Source: Ficedula albicollis (lineage: Eukaryota > Chordata > Aves > Passeriformes > Muscicapidae). From it: 64,000 bases of DNA. Below the pieces are notes generated by a model. The model was not told the DNA's origin and did no database searches. It saw only the letters and a program-made list of their open reading frames with translations. The translations under genes and the position numbers were made by a program. Every line of letters begins with the position of its first letter. The stretch's first letter is position 1. The stretch covers positions 35,851,194 to 35,915,193 of the forward strand of contig NC_021673.1 in NCBI RefSeq assembly GCF_000247815.1, read 5' to 3'. Positions 52,690 to 64,000 of this stretch are shown here, one piece after another.

Positions 52690-55600
52690 CAATTACAGAT
52701 TTGTTTTAATGTGTGCTCTTCAGTGTCAGTTCAAGAAGCTCATTAGTCCTCTATGTGGCCTAATATTCCTGTTCTAAGTATACTGTCCTAAGGCAGGCAC
52801 CCCACAGCTAGAAAAGAATCAGCAAATTGCAACAGTCCAGTAAAGAAGAAGAACAAAATCAAATACAAAGCCCTCAGTGGTTAAATAATTGCAATCTGCA
52901 GAAGGAATAAAAAGCCTCAGTATCCAGTTTAGTTGTGCTAAACAAAGAATGGTGCTACAGCCTGATGTGTTTGAAAGACATATATTTAGATTGTACCTTC
53001 TAGGGTCTCCTTCTACTTTGTATATATACATTTTTGTGTATCAGCATAAGAAAGTAGATAAAATGCACTTGCCCAGCTTATAGACATCACTACTTCATGC
53101 TGGACTCAGTGACTCTCTGACATCCAGAAGGAATTTCTTGCAAATATTTGCTGGATGTCATTGTTTGGTACTGTAGCCTGTGAGTATAGGGAAGATATAG
53201 TTCAAAGCAAGCTGGAAGTGATAGAATCTGTCTCTAGAGTAGTATAGTTTGGTGAAAAAATTAACTTAATTTCCACACCTTGTTTAGATTTCATACAATG
53301 TGTATCTAGCCCATAGGTTTTCCCCTCTTCTGAAAAGTAATACAGAAAAATCATAAGGGATTTTGCCTGTATTTAATAGTTGACATTACAGCAGCTGAAA
53401 CTAGCAGTGCAGTAAATGGGGCCCTTAACCAGGAAAAAGTGATACTGTACCCTTATATGAGAAGAAAAAATATTTATATGTTGATAAAGGACATTGTATG
53501 AGTGTTTGGGTTTTAGAGGCCTGTGTTGTGATACTAATAGGCTATGTGGTAATGCTGGGAATGCACTCCCTTGATGAAAGAACAGGGATTAAGGGTTCAT
53601 TTTGGTGGTTGGCTTGGCTGATGGGTGACAAATTAGCCCCAGTTTTTCCTTGTAAGTACTCTGAAACCCCAGTAGGGTCCTGGAGAAGAGCAGTGTGCTG
53701 ATAGACATTTCAGAGGCAATGAAAGGGCTGAATTTCACTTGTGAAATAATGCAAACCAACAAACTCATAAGCCTGTTCCTGGAGCACTTTTGACTCATTG
53801 TCTGACAGTCTGTACAATGGAAGGAAAGACCCACGTTTAAATACTTAATATTCTGAATTTTAGAAAAACTGTGCTATCATAAATGCACATATGTACATTC
53901 TCCCTGCATTTGTCTAAACATGATGTAAGACCATCCATATTTTTTTAAGTCAAAGGGCCCTCTGATTTCTTATTTTCCCACTGAGATTAAGTATCTTAAA
54001 TACTCAATATGTCATAGTAGACACGAAGTAAGACTAGAAATTGTTTATGTTAATACAGTGCTTAAGGGCCAGGGTACCATCGTTGTATGTATTGTAATAA
54101 CTTCAAGCTGTTACTTTATCAATCAGTTAAGCTACTGTCAGGGTGATAGCTCAAAACTCTAAATTTCAAAGTCCAAAGTATCACCCTGCATTCAAAGGTT
54201 TCAGTATATTAGTTCCTAAATATAGCATCTATATCTGTGAAGGTGCAAGCATCCTCACACACATGTGGAGTGAGGATTTCAGGGTCCTCTCCACCATTCT
54301 GCCAAGGAGAGCAGCTTTCTGTCTCATTTGGTTCCTAAATCTCTTTAGCAGCATTGATAGACACCCTCAAAGACGTTTTGGTGCCTTTCTCTCACTAAAA
54401 CAAAGCAGGAGTAAATCAGAGAGCTACCATAAAGGATCTGGGCTCAAGTGACAGGCTGAAAATTGCACAGGAAGTCTGTGGCAGAGCCTCGGATTGATTC
54501 CATATCTCCTTGGTCTCAGCATAGGGCATCCCACAGACCATGTGTGCTAAAGATTTATCAGCTGTTGTTCAGTGTTGCTAAAGACAGGAAGAATGCTCTC
54601 CTCCTCTCTCCAGATGGGTAGACTTGCTGGATTTTAACTTCTTAACCTTCATAGATTTCATGGTAGACATGTGGTGGTTTGTTGTATTTTATACGATGGC
54701 AGCTCCACAGTTGGTGCTTCAGTCCCCATCTTTATGAGTCTGTTTTGAAGTTGCCACACTGAACTGTGTTACAAAAGGGACACTTTCTGCATAATGGCAC
54801 AGGAAAGCTGTCAAGATAAAACTACTCATGACCTTGCAGAAGTATTCACAAGAATAGGCTTTAATTTAGGCTTGTTGCTGGTGGTACAACATCTTATATT
54901 CTGCTGGCAAGCAGGTCTATCTTATCTTGAATGGACTTTAAAGTGGATTTATAGGTTTAGATCCTCATACTCAAAGAGAAGACCTGAATGTTTTTCCAGC
55001 AGTAAGTGCCTGTATCATGCAGAAATGCAGTTCTTGAGGGCATACGTTTTTGATTCAGCTAAACCTCCCTAACCATCACCCTTCCTTGTTCTTCTGAATT
55101 CCAGCTGATGAATCACCCTGCAGACTCAGTCAGGACAGTCCACTTTCCTTCTTCTTATTAATGTCTCTGTCCCAAAGAAGCTGAGTCACCCTCTTGTAAT
55201 GTTTGGAGGTCTGTTATGTTTTCTGTATTTTGGCTACCCGCGACGAAAGGAGGCCTATCTGATTTCATTCTAACATTTTTTTCACAGCAACACAGCAAAG
55301 TTGTGCCTTTTGCCTTGGTCTTCCTTGGAATGTTTTTAATGGCACAGCTTCCTTGTTACCAGTTCAGGTTTCAGCAGCATGGACTGGATGGCACATGAAA
55401 AAGGAATAAACCTTTCCTGTAGTGGCATTTTTATAAGTCTATCTGTTGGGTAAAGCCCCTAAATCTTGGCAGTCTCTTTAGAGCACACGCTCTGCTTTAA
55501 ACACGAGCTCTTTGCTCCCCAGAGTGGGTTGCAGTCTCTATGGCTGGTGGGTAATAAGATACTGCTGATACACTTCAGAGCAAGGTGCACTTTTCCTTTA

Positions 55601-58600
55601 TTTATGAAGATAGACATGCTGGTCAAGGGCTTAATCACAGCTGATAAATCATTTTAGAGAGCCTATTAGAACCATATGCCGATCCTTCGTATTAACATGG
55701 TGTGTCTGTTTCCAGTCTAATAAGGCAGGGTCTCTTTCCCCTCTCCCTTCCCCCTGCCTGGTGTGCAAATTATTTATCTGTTTAAGTGATATTGCTTGCT
55801 TGGGGGCATTTCTCTCTTTAAGAGCTATTGTTGATAAAGCAAGGTGAACATAAGAAGGAAGGATTCTTTCTCTCCAGAGAGCGAAGCTGAGTGGTTTTCC
55901 TCTCCTTTGCTGAGAGGGGATTGCAGAGCAATTGGCCAAAAGCTGAGGCAAGGAAACCTGTTGGTTAAAGACTGGGACACCATGGCATGGCCTCCATGGC
56001 AGCATAAGGTCGTCATTTTGGCCCAGGTGGTTACAATCCTGGAGCCCAAGAACAGTGAGGGTTGGGTGTGCTGACATTTCGGTTACCTCACCTTCCCCTC
56101 ACTCGGAGAGGGCTGCTGCAGGAACAGATTCCACAGCCATCTAATGAGATCCACATTGGTGAAGTTACCCAGAGCCAAGTCCTATTTATCATTAATTGGT
56201 GGGTTTGCTTGCAGATCTTTCCTATTATTTGCTGATTATACCCCTACACATTTTATTATCTTGCCAAAATTCAAATGCTAATAATTTCCTGATTTATTGT
56301 TTATTTATAATGCTGTCTACTGCCTAAATAGATGTAGTTAGAAGATTTCAAAACAGCAACAGCTCTTTTGCTGACTGGGTTTCTTTCACATTTTGCACAT
56401 GGCAGTCAACTATTTATAAACCTCCGTAGGGACTCCTAAACCTTTACAGTTGGGTTCCTCCCACAGCTTCAGCCTCTTTTCTCCCTTGCTCCCCCAAGGC
56501 AAGTCTTGTTTTTTTGGCATAAAGACAATGATGGTGATTGTTAGGTGGAGAAAATGTCTACAAGCTATGAACTGTGGGTAAGGATTTTTAATTTGTACAT
56601 CAAGCAGGATAAATTGGAAGTCAGAATCAGAGACACCCAGCAGAGTGAGGGTATCTTCACCATAAACTGGGAGATCCACATCTGAGTTGCTGTAATGTTC
56701 TTTAGGCTTACAAAACGTGAAACTGAAAAAACTGAAAACTCACTTGTAAAATGAGTTTGTGTGCACTTGTGTGCATGCTCTTGCATGTCCCGTTTCCAGT
56801 AGTGCACAAATTTAACTTTTAAATCTGATGCACTTTAGAGTAAAGAAAGGGATAGCAGAGAGAAGAAATAAGCCAGAAAAACTGGCCACATGTGATGGCA
56901 GTTAATGAACGCCAGAGTGGGATGTATAGCCTCATACATCTCTGGGGCAGTTTCATTGACTTTAATGGAATTTAAATTTTTAACCTATTACAACTAGGCA
57001 AAGATCTGAAGGGAGGAAAGCCTTGCTCAGAGCCCAGAAACAAACCAACTGTGGTCATGATGTGATGTGAAGTATCTGGGTAGTTTTTGATATGTAAAAA
57101 TAGGGTCTTTTGAAAATCATACTGGGGAGGTAAAAATTATAAATATTAACTGTTTCCTCATTCTGGGTTCTCTCTCACGTGCTTCTCTACAAAAGTTGCC
57201 GACTCCACTGTTAAAAAATAAATATCAGGCTTTTTTTTTTTCCTTCCCTGAAATGTGAGTAAACTGTGTGTGGCTCGGTCTGGTCCCTGGGAAGGGAAAA
57301 GACATCGTGTTGCCATGTGAATGTACATGTCAAAGTGCAGCTCTGCCAGCCAGTCTGGGGCTGGGTGGGGGGAATGAACTCAGTGTTACAAACCGTCTCT
57401 TTTGAATTTCTACAACCTATTAGTCACAGCAAGCTGCCCTTATTGATTTTGGTAAGAGAGGTCACTTTTAATCCTCTAAAGTGGAGAGAGCTACATGCAC
57501 TCTCCATAGCATGACATTAAAATTGACACAGCTCTGCATCAGTTCTGTGAAAAAGCCCTAAACCTAGATGGATTATTGCCTTGCTTTTCAATGGATACAA
57601 GCTGCTAACCAGAGCATGCTAACCTAGATTAGGTGTCAAAGCTTTAAAATGCTTCATAAGGAAAGCACAACCAAAAAAAAAGCTAGAAAATATGAGAGCA
57701 TGCTAAAAGAGCTGTCCCTGCAAAAACAGGCCATTAGTTTTCAGACACTTATTTTCTCCATTTTAAAACATTTAAATGTCAACACAAAAGAGTGGAGATT
57801 ATCATATAAAAGAGCAAACAAAAGCTGACCTTACTCTATGATTGTGGAGAAAGCTTTATTCTGGCTGATACCCCTTGCTAGTTTTGTTTATGTTCTTTAG
57901 AGAACTAAATCTTTGAGTACAATTAGGACTCTCCGACTCGAATCTTAAGTGTGCCTCAAAATAAACAGCAGAGCTGAACTCTCAGCAGTTTTCTTTTCAT
58001 CTTTGTTATCCTTGCTCTGACCCTTTTTTCCTGCCTAGTGATCCTTTGTGGCATACTATTATTAAGAGAAATCTTGATAGAAAAATATACTTAATGTGGA
58101 TGAGAAAATCACTGTGAACCTGGAAAAGTTTTTTTTTTCTTTCTTTGGAATTCCAGAAAATGACTAATGCCCCTTTTGATTTTATGCTATTTATTTATTT
58201 GGAAATTTATTCACTGAAGGTTTTGCTGATTTTTTTTCCTGTGAGTCTCAGTAAATATTTTTAATGTAGTGTATAGGGAAATTTGTTGCCTTGATGGTGT
58301 TCTCCCTTTTCATTAGTTGTAAGTTTGCACCAGTATTTCTTACTGAAAGTCAGAATTTCACTTTCTAAATAAAAGACAACTGCAGAAGAAACAAAACCAT
58401 CAAGGTACAGGGTTGAAGTGTAATCTGTGGAGCCTGTGAGAGCTGCCACAGCAGCTTTCAGTAAATCTTAAAGGTCCTCTATTAGTGGTTTGTTGGGAAG
58501 GGCTCTGAGCTTATTCTCAACAGAGGTTGAAGTATGTGTGTGTCTGTGAGGCCAGCGTGGCTGCCCCTCCTACATGAAGAGATACTCACTCTTCCTCCCC

Positions 58601-60262
58601 TTCCTCCCTCACCTGAGGTGTCTGTGTGGGGTGGTTTATTACCTCCCTCTCTGTGGACTCAGCAAGGCAGAGAAAGGGAGCTGCCTTTTGGCTCTGCCGC
58701 TGACACTGAGGCACGGCACAGAGAAGAGAAGGTGAAAGATGCCCAATCTGCAGACAGTCTGGGATTCTATCTGGCAGCTTATTTTTGTCCCAGCCCTTCC
58801 TTTTCTTCTCCTATCAAAGAAGAGATAAAAATAAGATGTCTTGCCAGTCTCTCCTTCTTTTTGTTGGAAAAGTCCTCCCTGATGTCCTAGAGGGGAGAGA
58901 AAGAAAGAAGATGAGAAAGTAGGGGTTGCCTAAGGAGGCAAGAAATAAAAGGAAGGAAAGTACCTTTCTTTTGTACTTATATAGAAGATGTATTCCTACC
59001 CCAGATCAGACTTGGTGGGGAAAATGGAAAGGAAAACCCACACAGAAGAAGAAGGAAAATAATATTACTAAGACGTGGAGAGAGCTGAGGGAGGCTATCA
59101 TGAGGCTGTTCAAGTGAGAGAGATAGAGTGAAAAATCAGACTCATATAAAGAAGACATTAAAAAGACAGGTCTTTGTTTCTTAAGAAGTAGAATATCAAA
59201 ATTTTCCTGTGCTGTACTTCTTAGCAGAGATTGAGGAGTGTGAAAAGTAAAATTTGCTTTTCTCCCCTCCATGCCCATCCTGTCCTTTCCACCCCCAATC
59301 CAATGAAATGGAATTATTTTCTCATCTAAATGTTGAAATGAGATGTCAAGGGATGTGGCTGTGCAAGAGAAGAGGAGACATGAAGGTGCTAAGTTGATGT
59401 TGGCTATTAGAATAGCTTTTCCCTGAAGAAGTAGAAAGGAAAGTCAATCTGCATCATTGTGTTTCTGCTTTCTTTATAGCCTTTCCTAAGATATTCTTTC
59501 TCTCATCATACTCCTGTCTCATCTCTGAGATCTCTGTGTACAGCCCTTGGGAAATACACATTTGTGTAAGGCCTGTTCCTGTAATGACCGAGTAACCATG
59601 GTTCTTTCCCATTCATGCTATTTTTTCCAGTACAGTAAACTCATGCAAATGCAAATGCCAACATATATGTTTCAGGAAAACTATTATGTGTATTACACCT
59701 CTGCACATAAGTTCTTATTTTGTGGATTATTGAGTGGCTGGAATCTTTTTCAGGTGCACCTCTTATATCCAAATTTCTTTTCTTTGCTTCATCCATCTCA
59801 GCCAGTTAAATGTGTATATAACTGATTTTCTGAAATGGGGCCAAAGTCCATGTACTTCAATAGCTCTTAAACATATGGTTAACTTCAAGCATGTGTGCAG
59901 GGGTTTGCTGAAGAGAGATAGTTTGCTGAATCAGGACTTCCCAACACCAAGATCTTAAATTGCAAACAATCCTCTATTTTAATGTGTTTTAACTACTGCC
60001 TCCCATGGACAAAGAAAAGGTAACTATTGTTAGTTGACTCCTGCAGATGAAGAAAGATGTACTTGGATAAACAGAAATTTAAGGGTAAACCAAGTTTTTC
60101 TGACATCCTTCTGTGAGAACTATTTTTTTACTTCTTCCTAATAAATAATTATGTAACACAAAAGCGAATAATGATCATAATTTCATGTTATGATTAAAAA
60201 CATATTTTTCTGTGGGAGATAGATAAGGTCCACTACTTGGACAAAAAAGACATTTATTACAG

Positions 60263-61604
<1,342 letters not shown>

Positions 61605-61768
61605 AAAAATTTCTGTATTTTCTAACTAAATGCAGTACTGAGATGATAATATATGCTTGCCATCATTGACCAAATAAATATCAGTCAGCTATCCAGTCTT
61701 CTGGGTACATGAATCTATGTGATTTATAGAAAAAATATTTTAAAGAACAATGAAAGTGTGTATATATG

Positions 61769-61910
61769 CAAACAAAAATCCAAACAAACTAAAAAGACCC
61801 AAACCAAATAAAAACAGACAACTCAAAACCCGCTTGAAAACAAACCAACCCAGCCAAACCCCACCTCCTGAAGAAAAAACCCCAGAAGAAAAAGGAGAAA
61901 ACATAACAAA
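61769..61910 (+). repeat. A/C-rich low-complexity stretch
   Basis: Imperfect AAAC/CCAAA-type sequence lacking long unique segments, grading into AAGAAAAA. Low complexity; the open frames through it are not coding. Confidence 0.75.
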
Positions 61911-64000
61911 AAGGATGCAGTTGCCTTTCTCATTCACTTACATTCCTCCATGTGCAGGGATAAATGGGATAGGGCTGCCTGCCCTGTGTTTTTGTGGTTT
62001 TCTCCATCGTGGATCACAGGTAGGGTGGGGTGGAAAGTAGATTCCACAGAGCAAATGCATCTGTTGGAAGGTGCAGGCAAGGGGAAAGAGTCAGGGAGGG
62101 AAATGTTTCTTTCAAAATCATGCTTGATGTGCTGTTAGTGATGGAGTGCTCAAATTGCCTTCTTGTTGACAGCTGGGTAAGGGAAAAAAAAGCATCTTGT
62201 GCCATTGGAGTTGATACACTTAATACATTGTTTTGAAACAAAATGTTCTTCCCTTGTTTTTGTGTAAAGTGGTAAGAAATTTGACTTTCTTCTTCTTTTC
62301 TTCCTACTTTTCAATATTCATTTCCTCACATTCCATCTTCAAACCAGCTAATCTGTATCCCCTTCTTCTTGAATAGCATTATCCTGACAACAGAGCAGTG
62401 AGAAAAGCCGAGACTGCAGGACTTCTAACAATGCCAGAGGGCCCCAGGAATAGGAATGCCCTGAAAAAAATGTGCTTCCATCCAGCTGCCCTTCATATTG
62501 TTGTCTCCCTATCCAATTTACTAGAGAATTTCCCACTGGCTCTTGGCTCATTCCCAAATGAGAATGTAATCTTTTAAAGATTACACTGCATAATGGAGGG
62601 ACAAGGAGCTCTTTATTAACTGGGATGGGGAGTCACTTGCTATTAGGCAAGGGAAGGGGATGGGATGTAGTAGTGTTTTGTGAGCTCTGCTTTCTGCCCC
62701 TTCTTGTCTTGTCAGCAGCAGGATGGCAGGTTGGGAGTGGGGAACCACTGCAGCTGCAATGTAGAAAAAGAAATAATTGAATGTAGCTTATGATTATGGC
62801 AATTACTTTTATAACATGAGGGATTATGCCATAACTATTATATTGCCAACAAGATTAAATTACTAACCTAATACCACAGCATGTTTTCCAGGAAAATAAA
62901 AAAATAATTCTGCTTGTTCCAGCGTTGATGCATTAAAGGAGTATTAATGCAGTGTGAAAGAGCTGAGCAACCAAGGAACCTGCAGTGCTGTCTATACAGA
63001 CATTGTCTGGGTTGGATCCCTGTCACTTCCAGGAGCTCTGCCAGCTAGACACCCTCACCCTTTCTGGGATGTAGAGCAATGTGGTACTTCAGTAATTTTA
63101 TATGCTTCTTCTCCTGTCAAGCAGATAAGCTTCTGCCAGTAATTGGTAATACAGAAATAATCAGAAGCTACACCTGCAATGGAGAAATTATTGAAATTTC
63201 ATGAAGAGACCAATTTTGCTCATGTAAACCCACTAATCTGATTGGAAAGCCTAAACTTCAATGTATTTTCACACTGGGCTCTTCTTTTTACTACATCTTT
63301 TGAAATTATTGCTTAATACAATAGATATCTGTATGTAAAATAATTTTAGATCACCTCTAGTGTGAGGTCATTTTTGCTGAATTTTTTGGAATATGCAGTG
63401 TGATTTTCAATGGTTTTTTAAAATATTTATTCTTCTACATGCACAACAAGGTCATAGATGAGAATTTGTCACATAGCTGGTACAGATACAGCCTCCTATA
63501 GACTGTTCATGATAGGAATATAAGCTAAATTAATTATGCAGGAAGAGCAGTTTCCTTTTGTTCATCAGCTGGAAAATGAGTAGAAAATTTAATTTTGGAG
63601 ACTTCAGAGATTTATCATGTGTTGATCATTATGAGCAAATTAACTGGCTTCATGGGAAATCCAGTTCTTATTCTGAAGAGAAATTCAGGTTTAAAAATGT
63701 AATTCTATAAATATTTTTATTAATTTTTATTTTGGATGTGATGAATGATACCACAAGCATTTGATTTCATTTTTAAGGTATGTACACGTAAGTTTTTTCA
63801 TTCCATTGTGCTTTATGAAAATACCTGTTTTTACACAAAGCTATTGGATATATTTAGAAAGATTGGACATGCATTTGTAAATCAACCTCTTCTTTTTCTG
63901 GTGAAGAACTGGAGTTATGGATAGCAAATTGAGATCAAACAGGAGCATGTTACTGTATTGTTTTGTCAGGGTTTGAAACCTCTGAATAACAGCCTATACC

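Overview
This is vertebrate, almost certainly bird, chromosomal DNA, and most likely from a songbird. Three things point there: (1) coding exons of the transcription factor gene CREB5; (2) a CR1 LINE 3' end finishing in the ATTCTATG-type repeat typical of avian CR1; (3) a solo LTR whose sequence I recognise as a songbird endogenous-retrovirus type. There is no bacterial or phage gene content, no operon, no CRISPR array and no sign of a novel multi-gene system. The only protein-coding content I can support is three short + strand exons.

The CREB5 exons are at 36890-36961, 40275-40368 and 49011-49132, all with canonical AG/GT borders and compatible phases. Together they give 96 codons of the N-terminal part of CREB5: the C2H2 zinc finger, split by an intron between its Cys pair and its His pair, followed by the TPTPT phosphorylation motif of the transactivation domain. 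The exon supplying the first Met of the long isoform, and the exons for the rest of the protein including the bZIP, were not found and are presumably outside the window. Everything else reads as intron or 5' flank.

Region by region: 1-11 kb is AT-rich non-coding DNA interrupted by two enormous G homopolymers (747 and 367 bases). At 11.0-12.1 kb lies a CpG-rich block, a candidate promoter, that contains an 89-base G run, 69 perfect copies of GGATAT and 15 copies of GGAT. From 12 to 36.9 kb is non-coding DNA with a solo ERV LTR (17403-17971, 5-bp target duplication), a CR1 fragment (26515-26850), several two-copy tandem duplications (largest unit 341 bp at 31394-32075) and microsatellites. From 36.9 to 49.1 kb are the three exons and two introns. 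From 49.1 kb to the end is a long intron with simple repeats and a 1235-base G homopolymer inside a pyrimidine pentamer repeat.

The most notable anomalies are the four G runs, which are probably assembly or sequencing artefacts, the perfect hexamer array, and the recurring pattern of direct duplications present in exactly two copies.
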